From NCBI GenBank assembly GCA_036873755.1, contig JAVTVY010010516.1, forward strand, positions 248,001-312,000: DNA of 64,000 nucleotides, written 5' to 3'. Under the pieces are notes generated by a model. The model had not been told where the DNA came from. It searched no databases and saw only the letters and a program-made list of their open reading frames with translations. Shown in pieces: positions 1 through 11,109 of this stretch (position 1 is the stretch's first letter; each line of letters begins with the position of its first letter). Source of the stretch: Hanleya hanleyi. Its lineage: Eukaryota; Mollusca; Polyplacophora; Lepidopleurida; Hanleyidae. The position numbers and the translations under genes are program-made.

Positions 1-240
1 GTTTTTCGTTACTAATTCAGAGACTAAATGATTGGAGAGACGAAGAGATTGGAGATGAACCCGATCATGCCGATACAAATTACCTTGTTCGCCAATCAGC
101 TGATGTGACGGCGGAATCTTTTTGTCCCATGTGTCATTCCCCGTCGGTAGAATCCGGCTTGGTATATCTCGGTTCATTGTATGGTTCTATGATGACCCAC
201 AGCACAATGATTTACTGAGGAACCTGCAAAAACCCGAAGC
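1..240 (-). pseudogene. Decayed paralogous copy of the GPCR first coding exon
   Basis: Read on the minus strand, this segment aligns with exon 1 of the GPCR gene at 29244-29454 and with its upstream acceptor region. Shared landmarks are a start context M-N-R-D (M-S-R-D in the intact gene), a D-W before the first membrane segment, and the TM1 core G-F-I-S-N. The frame is broken: the N-terminal part, the D-W part and the TM1 part lie in different frames, with a TAA between. The rest of the gene would lie left of the window. It is a dead paralogue or exon fragment rather than a working exon. The homology is seen directly; the order of events is inference. Confidence 0.7.
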
Positions 241-704
241 GTTTTGATCGGAAGAGAACACTAGCAATCCATTTTCAACCGGTCCGTTCTCCGAAATTAG
301 AGAAACGTATGTTAACTCCAACAGTTACAACGATGGGTTCAAAGTAAAGCGTATGTGGATACTTTCTTTTTAGTTCCAGTGATATCACAAACAGGTTCCC
401 GAGTTCGTGAGATGATTTTAACTCCAGCTGTTTTCAAACCTTCAAATCCAAGTGTTCTGATCATGTATTATGACCCGTACAATGTCATGTTTGGCCATGA
501 TGCCAATGCCGTCTAAGGCAACAATACTGTCACGATAATGACAGGCGGGTGGTTGGCTGGGCACTGGTTCCTGTTGCTTCAATGCATTTTGCTGAGAAGC
601 AACACGAACTTGATAATGTAATGTCTAGCACTGTAATATCACTTGTCTTTATTGCACCATGTAAGCGTCCTGTCTGTGTCTTGTGTGCTGTCCTCAGTGT
701 TTTA
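241..704. other. No recognisable feature
   Basis: Apart from the upstream edge of the exon-1 homology, I see no conserved coding frame, repeat or RNA here. The open frame that begins at 549 is not protein-like until it enters the LINE sequence near 705. Confidence 0.5.
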
Positions 705-1600
705 AGAGTAGCATGTGCTACTATCTTTAGTTCCAAAACTAAAACATATCGTCTGCCAGGTAAAAGTTCCATTTTTACTGCAGAAGCAAAAGCTCTATTA
801 TCAGCTTTAGAAGGTATTGGATCCACTAGAAGGAAAAAATATGTCATATTCTCAGATTCACTGTCATGCCTTAAAGCAATTAAAGGTGGAAATTCAACTC
901 ATCCCGCCATCTTGAAAATTCTACAATTATATGACACCAGATTTGATCAACAGATAGATATTGTGTTTTGTTGGGTGCCTAGTCACGTTGACATCAAAGG
1001 AAACACTGAAGCTGATAGATTGGCTAAGGCAGCTCCAGATGAGGAAGTTGATCCCGTTGGAATCCCATACAGCGATTTCAGACCATCTATCTGCGCTTAT
1101 GTTAGAAAGCTGTTTCAATCTTTATGGGATACTATGGAAAATAACAAACTTCACGAGTTCAAAAAAACGGTTGGTTATAATCATCTGAACAGTCATAAGC
1201 GTTTCGACCAGGCCATGATTAGATGATGTAGGATCGGTCACACATGATTAATTCATGAATATTTACTCAAACAGGAGCCGATTCCAAGGTGTATACCTTG
1301 CCATGAAGATCTCACGGTGAAACATATTCTCATTGACTGCATAGATTTTAAGATTGTAAGAGATACTTTTTATCGAGCAGCTACGCTGGAAGATCTTTTT
1401 AGCAGAGTGAAAGAGGATTGTATTTTAAATTATTGGAGAGAGATTGGTTTGTTGTACACATTTTAATGTTTGTACCTGTTTTAACGCATTACTTTACCGA
1501 GATTTTGAATTGATTACTTAGAATTTTGTTTGGTCGTCGCTATGTAGCTGAAATATTGCTGAATGCGACATTAAACCTTAATTCTCTCTCTCTCACTCTC
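705..1600 (+). mobile_element. I-type LINE, 5'-truncated 3' end with RNase H domain
   Basis: The translated segment shows an RNase H domain with T-A-E, F-S-D-S and V-P-S-H...G-N-T-E-A-D motifs. It is followed by a conserved C-terminal region (R-C-x-x-G-H-x-R-L-T-H, C-x-x-C-H-E-D-L-T-V-K-H-I-L, F-Y-R-A-A-T-L-E-D-L-F) and a 3' tail ending in CGACATTAAACC and a CT run. RNase H after RT is typical of I-group non-LTR retrotransposons; the RT itself is missing, so this is a truncated copy. The T-D-G motif carrying the first catalytic Asp is lost, and a stop at about 1224 breaks the frame. Sister copies lie at 2410, 9963, 14395, 54540 and 55425. Confidence 0.85.
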
Positions 1601-1685
1601 AGTGTTTTATAGGGTGGATGGAGGGTGTCTGGTTCCATGCTGCTTCAAAGTTTTCTTCCTTGAAGTGGCAGGAACGCAACTTGGC

Positions 1686-1772
1686 TGGGTGGTGCTTAAT
1701 TGGTTCGTCGCGATATAGCTGAAATATTGTTGAAAGCGACGTTAAATTCTATTCACTCACTCACCCTCAGTT
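1686..1772 (+). repeat. Short LINE/SINE tail with CACT-type end
   Basis: This holds the same ATAGCTGAAATATTG core as the LINE tails, but it ends in a CACT repeat instead of CT. It therefore belongs to a related but distinct family, reduced to the last ~85 bases. Confidence 0.6.
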
Positions 1773-1904
1773 GAGTTTCCATAGAATAACGAATAGTTCG
1801 AATGAATGTGGGTATAACAGCCGTCGGATTTGACATTCAGTGGCCATTTCTTGGCGAATGTTCACATCTAGGATCGAGGATACAGGCGTCAGATCCGACA
1901 ATCA

Positions 1905-2146
1905 TAAGCCAGCGATACGGATTTGATATTTTTGGAACATCATGATGTCTTGCCGGCATCATTGAAAACTGTTGACCGCTTCTCTCTTGCAGGAAACAAG
2001 CTTATGTTTATGTATACTATGATTGTCTTTTTGAATTTGGTGCTAATACTGTTATATGGAATATGAAATAGGTCTTTGGATTATGGACGCGGATATTCTC
2101 TAATGGACGACGGCTGGATTATGAATGACGGACTAGACGCTTGTAA
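1905..2146 (+). mobile_element. Penelope-like family A, solo 3' end
   Basis: This matches the region 3' of the RT frame in the copies at 20231-22204 and 57695-60935, including AACTGTTGACCGCTTCTCTC and the terminal GACGCTTGTAA. It carries no coding sequence and is a 5'-truncated insertion. Confidence 0.75.
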
Positions 2147-2164
2147 TTTCCGCTTCTGTCACCC

Positions 2165-2290
2165 GAAACCTTAATTCATAAGACCATATTAGCACCAAAC
2201 TTCACGCACCATGAGATGAGCTATATATGTATATGAACACAAGCCAGTTTCTTGCAAGAAAGAAGCAAATAGCACGGCCAAGACATGTAT
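2165..2290 (-). mobile_element. Degraded family A 3' end, inverted partner of the previous copy
   Basis: On the plus strand it reads with the landmarks of minus-oriented A tails (ATTAGCACCAAA, then TTTCTTGCAAGA, then an AAGAAGC block). It therefore faces the plus-strand tail at 1905-2146. The same inverted arrangement recurs at 53560-54185. Confidence 0.55.
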
Positions 2291-2409
2291 TACGTTTTCT
2301 TAATTCGTTCCAAATCGTTGTCTTGAGTGTTGTAGCTCAGCTGTGTTTTGATTGGGGTTGCTCATATTAAAACCATGAAAACAGTATAGATCACGTTAAT
2401 CATACGATG

Positions 2410-3015
2410 ACTAGTGCCGTTATTAGCTTTAGAAGGTATCGGGTCTACTATAGGAAGAAAATATGTCATATTCTCAGATTCACTGTCATGCCTTGAAGCG
2501 ATTGATACTGGAACTTCAACTCACCCCACCATTTTGAACATTCTACAATTATATAATCATAAATTTCATCAACAGCTCGATGTTGTGTTTTGTTGGTTGC
2601 CTAGCCACATTGGCATCAAAAGAAATACTGAAGCTGATGAAATGGCTAAGGCAGTCCTAGATATTGAGGTTGATCCTGTTGGAATCCCATCTAGCGATAT
2701 CAGACCCTCTATCTGTGCTCATGTGTGAAAGCTGTTTCAATCTTTATGGGCTGCTGTGGATAATAAAAACTTCATGAGTTAAAAAAACACTGTAGTATAT
2801 ATCAATCTGAGAAGCCAGAAACGTTTCGATCAAGCCATGATCAGTCGATGTAGAATGGGTCATGCACGATTAACCCAAGAACATTTATGTATTGCTGGAC
2901 TGTTGACTTGTTTTTGTTAGAATACTTAGAATTTTGTTTGGTCGTCGCTATAGCTGAAATATTGCTGAACGCGACATTAAACCTTCATTCTCTCTCCTCT
3001 CTATCTCTCTCTAGT
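2410..3015 (+). mobile_element. I-type LINE fragment (RNase H), with tail
   Basis: The frame 2414-2728 encodes the F-S-D-S and L-P-S-H-I-G-I-K...T-E-A-D motifs of RNase H and then stops. A deletion removes most of the C-terminal region before the ~70-base tail and CT run. It has diverged from the copy at 705-1600, so it is an older insertion. Confidence 0.8.
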
Positions 3016-3104
3016 CCCGTATTCACAAAACACGAGCTTCACTATTCAAGCAGGCATACAGTAAGAATATATAAATACGGGCTACTTTCATGAAAGTGGT
3101 TGAC

Positions 3105-3735
3105 AATTAAACGTGATCAAGGTATTCCTTTCGTCAAATGCGTATATGTAGTATTCTTCGTAAAATGAACGTGATCAATGTATTCCTTTCATCAAATGCG
3201 TATATGTGGTATTCTTCGTGAATAGACGTGATCAATGTATTCCTTTCATCAAATGCGTATATGTGGTATTTTTCGTGAAATAGACGTGATCAAGGTATTC
3301 CTTTCATCAAATTCGTATATGTGGTATTCTTCGTGAAATAAACGTTGTCATGGTATTCCTGTCATCAAATTCGTATATGTGGTATTTTTCGTGAAGTAGA
3401 CGTGATCAAGGTATCCCTTTCATCAAATTCGTATATGTGGTATTCTTCGTGAAATAGACGTTGTCATGGTATTCCTTTCATCAAATTCGTATATGTGGTA
3501 TTTTTCGTGAAATAGACGTGATCAAGGTATCCCTTTCATCAAATGCGTATACGTGGTATTCTTCGTGAAATAGACGTTGTCATGGTATTCCTTTCATCAA
3601 ATTCGTACGTGTGGTATTCTTCTTGAAATAGACGTTGTCATGGCATTCCTTTCATCAAATGCGTATATGTGGTATTCTTCGTGAAATAGACAAGTGGTTG
3701 ACAATTAAACATGATCAACGTGTTCCTTTCGATAA
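3105..3735 (+). repeat. Minisatellite with ~59-bp unit and alternating unit types
   Basis: There are about eleven tandem units containing TTTCATCAAATGCGTATATG and a GGTATTCTTCGTGAAATAGA block. Units start either GTGATCAAGG or GTTGTCATGG, and in the middle the two types alternate, which makes a ~118-bp higher-order repeat. The array lies between a LINE tail (ending ~3015) and another LINE tail (from 3775). Confidence 0.9.
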
Positions 3736-3774
3736 ATGGCTATATGTGATATTCATTAATCCAACCGGAGCTCG

Positions 3775-3996
3775 TTTTCTAAAGACTGTAGATTTTAAGA
3801 GATTCTTTTTATCGAGCAGCTACTTTAGAAGATCGTTTTAGTCGAGTGAAAGAAGAGTGGATTTTAGAGTATTTGAGAGAAATCGGGTCTGTTGTATAAA
3901 TTTAAATGCTTTGTGTTGATCACGTTTAGATTACTGGGTTGTTAACTTGTTTGATCGTCGCTAAATAGCTGAAATATTGCTGAACGCGATGTTATA
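3775..3996 (+). mobile_element. I-type LINE 3' tail
   Basis: It begins inside the conserved C-terminal coding region (the F-Y-R-A-A-T-L-E-D-x-F segment) and runs through the ATAGCTGAAATATTGCTGA core. The usual CT tail is missing. Confidence 0.75.
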
Positions 3997-4084
3997 ATCT
4001 TGGGGACTCGGGGCAATGGTTTTGATGGATGCGAGATAGAAAATGGGAGCGTGTGTTTGATTATAGTGTGTCTTCCATCTCCTA

Positions 4085-4330
4085 ACCTATATTGTTAATG
4101 TAAGCGTCTGATCCGTCATTCGATATTCAATCGTCGTCCATTAAAGAATTTTTGCGTCCATAGACCTATTTCATAAACAACAACTATAGTATACACGAAC
4201 AGGGTAGTTTCATGCAAGAGAGAAGCGGTCAACAGTTTTCAATGATGCCGGCAAGACATCATGATGTTCCAAAATATCAACTGCGTGTCTCGGATCAGTA
4301 TTCTTAATCCATATGATTTTCTTTTGAATT
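4085..4330 (-). mobile_element. Penelope-like family A, solo 3' end
   Basis: This is a minus-strand copy of the A tail (GTCTGATCCGTCATTC, GAAGCGGTCAACAGTTTTCA, GGCAAGACATCATGATG). It is directly followed by a family B end at 4327. Confidence 0.75.
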
Positions 4331-4545
4331 ACAACACATATAAGGGAAGTGGGAAGAGGTGCCGACATACTGACAGAGTCACATGACTTCACAGCATAGT
4401 CTTCCGGTTAACCTATTCTAAAGCACATACCAAGAATCTAACGATTCGTGATATGTGTTGTATCTCAGGTATGCTTTTATTGTACCTGTTCATGTGGCAA
4501 CTTGGATGACATGACCACACGGCCCCTAGCACCGGCATTATCCGA
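4327..4545 (-). mobile_element. Penelope-like family B, short 3' end
   Basis: The copy starts AATTACAACACATATAAGGG and ends CCCCTAGCACCGGC. Other copies are at 14717, 15228, 20516, 23484, 31332, 39933 and 40399. Family B is related to family A: both start AATTACAA, both have a 'GTT..TTATTGTnnCTGTTCAT' block, and both end in a 'CACGGCCCCTAGC' block. Confidence 0.7.
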
Positions 4546-4609
4546 ATGGTGTATCTTAGTCAAGCTTTGATTGTGACCGTTCTTACGAACGCCATGAAGA
4601 TCTTGAAGT

Positions 4610-4960
4610 AAATTGGGCCTTCCAGGACAAATCTTAGGGACCGTATCCATCCAACGTTCGTTTGCTAGACGTTTTAAACGATGAAAAAAAACGTCGATGC
4701 AAACGATGGGTGTATGAGTTGATCGTTTTTTAAAAAACGCCGGTCAGATAAAGACGATCGCCGGAAATCTCCGGCAACCTACGGTAAGGGTGCCGGTCGT
4801 CTTTTCACACCTCGAACAAAGGTGCAGACGTTTTCTAGCAAACGATTGAAAGTCTCCTGGCAAACGATCGGCTCGAAAGTAGTCCCGCTTTACAGACGCA
4901 AAAACAACAACAACGGCTGTGTCGCTTGAGGCCGTGAAAAACGGATTATGAGAACGGAAC
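4610..4960. repeat. AAACGAT-rich interspersed repeat, copy 1
   Basis: This segment is rich in AAACGAT and AACGTTT words and shares the GGGAC(C/G)GTATCCA end, the ACGTTTTAAACGAT block and the CAAACGATGGGTGTA block with 8700-8935, which lies in the opposite orientation. It is probably a MITE family; clear ends are not visible. Confidence 0.5.
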
Positions 4961-5169
4961 ACAAATTAATGTTGTTTTTTTTCTCCAGATTTTTGCTATA
5001 CGTATGCTGCTTGACTATATCTTAGAATCGGTTACGGTGTAATTCGTTAATAAACAAAATATTATGGAACCATGATATTGTTTTATGAACGTGCGATTCG
5101 AATCTTATAAATGTATTTTGCAGAATACGGGCTTTGCGCATTTTGGAATGCGGCTTCAAAAAAGTCAGT

Positions 5170-5760
5170 TCTAGATTACCATTTGATTTGATTTGATTTT
5201 TATTTCACCATGCATAACAATAATGTTTAGTAAACAAAATATAATAGTGGCGGGATGAAAACCCCGAGGGGTTTGTTTTATCCCAAAATAATTATTATAT
5301 TTACAAAGATGATAATATGCGGTAAACTCTATCATAGTGAGACAAAAACACAAATTTAATTTCCAACTTCCACAGACGGCAAACAGAATAGATGTCTAAT
5401 TATGTTCCAGGAATAAATACGATTATATCCTCGATTTGAATAATGAGAGCGAAACGTGAGATTTTAACTGAGAGGGTAAATTGTTCCATATATTGGGACC
5501 CTTTATTTTAGTACTATAAGTCAGAGTAGTAAAAATCGCGATATAAATTTAATTTAGCCTGTCTAGTTGGGTACCTGTGGACAACAGATAATTTTGAAAA
5601 ATATGATCTGAAAGTGTTTGGAATTAGGTCTGTATGATTGAAAAATTTGTCAACAAAAATTAACACCTGGTAGTCGTTTATTTGTTTTATGGACAATATT
5701 TGTAATTTTTGGAATGAGATGATCATAGTTTTACTTTAACAATTATTATTACGTTTGATT
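5170..5760 (-). mobile_element. CR1/L2-like LINE, C-terminal and 3' end fragment
   Basis: Minus-strand translation of 5514-5726 gives the C-terminal LINE signature F-F-N-H...L-P-N-T-F-R-S-Y-F...V-H-R-Y-P-T-R-Q, and the next frame reads G-P-N-I-W-N-N-L-P. The 3' end is a short CAAAT-type microsatellite at about 5173-5200, as is common for CR1-group LINEs. The EN and RT are missing. Confidence 0.7.
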
Positions 5761-7760
5761 ACAGATAAATGTCGAGTGAAACATTACAATCTAATGCGTA
5801 TATTTTTTCTCTTTCAGGACGATGCGTAAGCGCAGAAATTTACAAGACATTCACCATAGATAACGGTTTTCTAATGGTGTAACTCATAATTTTGTTTTTG
5901 TTCAATTTGCGCTTTTGAAGCGCGCCTTGTTTGGTAAGCTTTTAGAGTTACATCTGCAAATATCTATACGTGATGAGTACTCTATTCATCTGAAGTTTGT
6001 AATTTCGATAGAAGTCGGATACCCGTGGTTGTACATTTACAACTTTTAGAGCAACGCCGCATGACATTTTCATACAGAGAGATTATTTTGTCACTTGGTA
6101 TCGTCGATCCAGTTATGAGAGATCGTGTATGTAATTAACAAGAATTAACTAGTCTTGTTTCGCCGTTAGGATTCGAGTGGGTAATCAAAATAACCATTGT
6201 TTATTACGTCTTAATTTGCTATGGGCTGTATCCCACCGTGTTAATTCCTCAATTTCTCACATGTCATTTATTACTCTTTTTGTATGTAATCGGCTGGAGT
6301 CGGTCATGTGTACTTTCTTTAGCCCTAGGGGCATACGATCAGTAATGAAATTTATGTGAACTTACCTTGATTTCCTGTATGCTGTTCCATAGTCAATGAA
6401 GTATCGGTTGTGGTGAGAAACAAATAAGCTGGATGTGAAAGACGATGTGTATAGTACTAAAGATGAGATCATATATGTCCAACCTTCCAGAAATGCACTT
6501 AAATATATTTTTCATGGAACAAAACTGCATGGCTTATTTAGAGCCCGGAGTGATCAATTAAAACTGTCCCGGAAATGTGCAACTGTGAATAAACAAAAAG
6601 TATAAAATCAAAGACACTTGTTGCCTTTTATTTAATAATGTCTTTGAAATGAACAATCCCTTCAGCGATACTTCCCGTGAACGTCCATTTATTTGAATTA
6701 TGGTAGTAATAAAGCAAATGCCCGTGGATGCCGCCTCCGGAAGTAACTCTTGCGTCCTTCGTGGCTCGAAAGTCAAGCTGTGTGTAGACCAATAGAACAG
6801 ACAAAAAAGCTGATCACTTTACTATTATTATGGCTAGACAATAAATTGACAGCTTGGCAATATTGTTTACTAATCAAGCAGGATTCTTACCTATATGCTC
6901 ACCGGAAATTAGTTTCTTCCACGTATAGTCCTGCTGGATAGGGATATGGGACTTTCTTGCACAGTCATATGTTTATTGGTTAGAATCTTACAACAAAATA
7001 TAAACATAACGAAGAAATATGTGGATATGCGAATAATATTATCCGGAGAAAAGGCGGTCATTCCTCTAGTTTCAATATGTCCATGGAGCAAACAAACCTG
7101 CAATGTAGAATAAAAGTGCGTTAAGTTGACCATAATAAATAAAACACCGATAATCAAATATTTGGATCTGTTTCGATAAAGTCTCAAATAAAAGATTGGT
7201 TGTCAAAAAATACATCTGTCTCAGCGCATTGCCGAGAAATTCCCTTCAATCTAAAACATTAAAAATGCTTGAATGAAGACTCAATGGAAATTCACACCTC
7301 CACTTTCTCTCAAGTAGCGATGTTCAAATATCAAGGTCACCAAATATTCTCCCGTGACAATTCTTTTTCATGGCACCCATCAAAGTATAGCTCTAGAAAC
7401 TTTCTGGATGATTTTAATGTATTCGTCTTGTGAATTGAAGGATCGTGAATATAGCGTTTTCCTCTCTGATCTGGTATATCGCCATGAACGTTTCGACACC
7501 GGTCTTTATTTTCCCGCCATGCGGGAGCAGTCCTGTGTCGACTTTTCTATGCTGGGGATAAACCGCAGTCGAAATGGAAGGCCACGTGCGTGTACGCGTG
7601 TGCTCCTTGACCGTACACAAGCTGGGGTTTTTTTTCAGACAGACCCGTATATTTCTAAAATATTAAAGCTAAACGCGCGTGTTGATGACACATGATTTTC
7701 CCTATGGACTGCAATACAGTACACAGGCCAAATAACATAAGAAACCTTTCCATTTTTTGG
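5761..7760. other. AT-rich interval with no recognised gene
   Basis: Open frames here are short and overlap on opposite strands without recognisable motifs. I see no RNA gene and no clear repeat. Confidence 0.5.
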
Positions 7761-7779
7761 TTTATTTAACGTGAAACAG

Positions 7780-8240
7780 GGTCGATTTGCCGAGAATTTT
7801 CGGCGATATACCGACATTAGTTTTTTTTTTATCAATTTCCTTGAAAACGCATTCATAAAATAAAATATTTAAATACATTTTTTATCTCGAGTATTATAGG
7901 ATCATGAAAATATAAATATCATTTCTGTCTCTTCAGCTCTTTTCATGTTATATTTATTGGGAAAAGTGTAACACGATTTGCCAGTGAGGTATTAAAACGT
8001 GCTCTGAAGTGGGCGAATTTCAGTGGAATTCCCCGCAAATCGTGTTACACGTTTTCCGGTAAACATTACAAGAAAACCGCTGAAGATACAAAAATCATAT
8101 AATAGTTTCATGGTCCCATAATACTCGCGATGAAAAATATTTATTTAGATTTCTATTGCATCCATGCGTTTTCAAGGAAAGTGATCAAAACCTAGTGTCG
8201 GCATTATCGCGAAAATTTCCAGGCGAATCAACACCATTTT
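7780..8240. mobile_element. Fold-back (long inverted repeat) element 1
   Basis: The two halves are imperfect inverted copies around about 8010. GTGTAACACGATTTGC at 7969 pairs with GCAAATCGTGTTACAC near 8035, a second block near 7890 pairs with one near 8120, and GTCGATTTGCC at 7781 pairs with the region ending near 8229. Each arm is about 210 bases with no coding capacity, as expected for a non-autonomous fold-back element. Confidence 0.8.
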
Positions 8241-8699
8241 TCCACGGTAGACTTCCGTATCGCCCTGAATAACAAGGAAATATTTATCAACCTAAATATT
8301 TTTGAAACGGGTATTTCTTTAAGTTAAATAATAACTGAACATAATTCAGATCAGTAAGATATCGGCAGAGTTATCTGTTGATTACCTTTTCCGGCCTATT
8401 CAAAGAAATTTTTTACACCGTGCATACATGGGGAGGGTGTTATTAAACCATTCAGTTTTATTTGCGTACGTGACACTTCCATTATCACAGCTAGATGGTT
8501 GTCATTTTCATAGAAAATGTTTGCACACAAACAGCGACTTCTCGTAATCAAACCTTTAAAACAAACGCGGAAGGCGATTAAAGTGTAATTTATTTCCCCT
8601 GTGTTAAACCCGTTTTCACATTCGCTGATAGCGCTATATTCTGTTACACATGTGCGCATTTGAGAGCTAAGGCACGGCCTGTTCACCCAGTGTGTATTT

Positions 8700-8935
8700 A
8701 TGCGCAGCTTAACACGTGCGATCGTCTTTTGTCAGCGGACAATCGTTTTCTTCCAAACGACGACGTTTTCTTCCGAACGACAGCGGTACCTTCGGCAGTC
8801 TACGGTGATGGTTTTTTTGATCGTTTGCTACACAAAAAAAACGATGGTGCAAACGATGGGTGTAGTAGCTGAGCGTTTTTTTCCATCGTTTAAAACGTCT
8901 CAACAGCAAACGCTGGTTGGATACCGTCCCTTATA
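8700..8935. repeat. AAACGAT-rich interspersed repeat, copy 2
   Basis: This is the inverted relative of 4610-4960. It has repeated AAACGA/TCGTTT words on both strands, which gives the segment strong self-complementarity. Confidence 0.5.
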
Positions 8936-9475
8936 TATACTAGTGATCAGAGTTGGAATTCGGATGAAGATGAATATGCAAACGAATACTGTTTAATTTC
9001 AGGTCGACAGTTTCTATGTGACATGAACTGGACGTACAAATAAAATAGGCAGAAACAATGTTCACAACAACTTGATCAACATAGAATGTCGTTTCGTGTC
9101 TCTAGATGTTTAAGTCTACTTTCTAGTCCCATTCCTTCAAATATATACCCGGGTCGTTCCCAGGTACGGTCAGTCGCGTACTGCCCTTAGCAATCGGGGT
9201 CACCGACCAACAAACATTACGCATTCAGACATGTACAATTGAATAATGAGTGATTATTCTGCATTCAGCGCGCTGGCATTTTAATTCAGATGATAACTGT
9301 ATTGCACTAGAAGATGCACATGTATGTGGGAAAGATTATATAGCTATAGGAATTCTAAGCCGCCTAAGAAAATCTCTCCATAACGCTAGGTTAGGGTGTA
9401 AGAGTGCCGGTTTCTTACCTCTTTCACCCCCAACATTCTTGTCCCAAGGCCTTGTTGTATAATGTAATCTGTCAC
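8936..9475. other. No recognised feature
   Basis: Only short, overlapping, non-protein-like frames are present, and no repeat structure is apparent. Confidence 0.4.
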
Positions 9476-9477
9476 GC

Positions 9478-9873
9478 TTCAGTGGCTAAGTTGCACATTA
9501 TTGAGAGAACAAAGAAGAGCCTGTCTGTTCAGGGACACGTGACTTCAGCTGAACATCTACTGGGTTGTATATACTTTCACTTTCCTCTATCTTTTATCCC
9601 TGGAGACTGTTTGGTACTGGCGATAGCTGGCATAATTTGATACATATGTACTACATTTTCCCAGTATTTATAGAAAGTTACATTATGCATGAAAGTTGGG
9701 AAAATATAGTTCAAATGTATAATATTATGTCTGTTATCACAAGATCAAAGCAGCCTTCTGGGTTAAAAGATAGGGCAACGTGAAAATAGACAACCCAGTA
9801 GCTGATCAGCTGAAGTCACTGGTCCGTTAACAGATAGGCACTTCTTGTTCTCTCAATGTGCAACTGAGCCATT
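9478..9873. mobile_element. Fold-back element 2
   Basis: The arm at 9478-9600 (TTGCACATTATTGAGAGAAC, GACTTCAGCTGA, CTACTGGGTTGT) is repeated in inverse orientation at 9755-9873. The inner bases also pair (ACATATGTACTACATTTTCC against GGAAAATATAGTTCAAATGT), so nearly the whole ~395 bp folds into one hairpin. There is no coding capacity; it is probably a MITE. Confidence 0.85.
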
Positions 9874-9962
9874 GTTTCTGCTCATGCGAATTTTATGAAG
9901 ATCTGATACGTTTTAATAAAAGTATTACGCTGTACTAATCAGAATATACAATATATGCTAGT

Positions 9963-10640
9963 AAAGTGGAAATTCAACCCATCCTACCACCTTGAAAATT
10001 CTACAATTATATGACACTAGATTTGATCAACAGATAGATATTGTGTTTTGTTGGGTGCCTAGTCACGTTGACATCAAAGGCAATACTGAAGCTGATAGAA
10101 TGGCTAAGGCAGCTCTAGATGAAGAACTTGATCCTGTTGGAATTCCATAAGGTGATTTCAGACCATCTATCTGCACTTATGTAAGAAAACTGTTTCAATC
10201 TTTATGGGATACTATGGAAAATAACAAACTTCACGAGTTCAAAAAAACTGTTGGTTATACTCATCTGAGCGGTCATACACGATTAACTCACGAATATTTA
10301 CTAAAAAAAGAGCCAGTCCCAAGGTGTATTCCATACCATGAAGATCTCACGGTGAAACATATTCTCATATACTACATATATTTTAATATTGTAAGAGATA
10401 CTTTTTATCGAGCAGCTACGCTGGTAGATCTTTTTAGCCGATTAAAAGAAGATTGTATTTTAGATTATTTGAGAGAGATTGGTTTGTTGTACAAATTTTA
10501 TTGTTTGTACCAGTTTTAGCACATTAGTTTACCGAGTTGTTGAATTGAATACCTAGAATTTTGTTTGATCGTCGCTATATAGCTGAAATATTGCTGAATT
10601 CGACGTTAAACCTTAATTCTCTCTCTCTCTCTCTCTTACC
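9963..10640 (+). mobile_element. I-type LINE 3' fragment (RNase H and C-terminus)
   Basis: This holds the second half of RNase H (W-V-P-S-H-V-D-I-K...T-E-A-D) and the C-terminal region including L-T-V-K-H-I-L. One in-frame TAA lies near 10150, and there is a ~40-base deletion in the G-Y-T-H-L segment. The tail ends in a long CT run at 10617-10636. The copy abuts a sequence starting TTACCTGAG, which on the minus strand is a splice-donor-like CTCAGGTAA. Confidence 0.85.
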
Positions 10641-10649
10641 TGAGATTGT

Positions 10650-11060
10650 TAATATATGCCCTGGTACTGATCTCGGAAACCAGTGTGTGGACTGTCGAAC
10701 TTATCCCTTGCAGCGATGTTGCGCGAAGAGAATTCAAGGTGAAGTTGAAAGGGTTATCAAATAAACCGCCTCAAATGAATAATACAGGGATATAGTACTT
10801 GGATTATACACTTTTTTATTGCAAAGTAAATTAGCAATGCAGTCGAATATCCATCAACATACTGTCATAACTGTTCTCATATTTATGTCCACAGCTTACA
10901 ATCTCTCACGGCACATGAATATATACACTGAAGTCGGAATGGCACGTTCACCATTAACCTTTTAAACAAGAACAAGTTCCAGACAAACACCATTTTCGCG
11001 ATATTTAGTTGTTTTCGCTCGGCTTCTGTTAACGACAATTCGATCGTCAACAACAAACTC
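10650..11060 (-). other. Segmental duplicate of 36390-36790, possible exon fragment
   Basis: The two segments share GCGCGA(A/G)...AATTCAAGGTGA, a run into ATCAAATAAACC, then CAGGGATA, CAGACAAACACCATT and intervening blocks. On the minus strand each contains a short open stretch (shared S-E/D-I-S-T-x-A) ending at a good donor (CAG|GTAAGA or CAG|GTAAGAG). I do not recognise the protein. It may be an exon duplicated with its flanks. Confidence 0.45.
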
Positions 11061-11109
11061 GCCATGGTTCTCCAAGCAACACTTCGCCCATATCCTTTCC
11101 TTTATTCGA

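Noticed and set aside
549..704. N-terminal part of the 225-codon frame at 549-1226
   Set aside because: The protein-like part begins only at the LINE segment near 705; the earlier codons are fortuitously open.
3105..3735. Possible CRISPR-like array
   Set aside because: Units are contiguous, with no unique spacers between repeats, in a eukaryotic sequence; it is a minisatellite.
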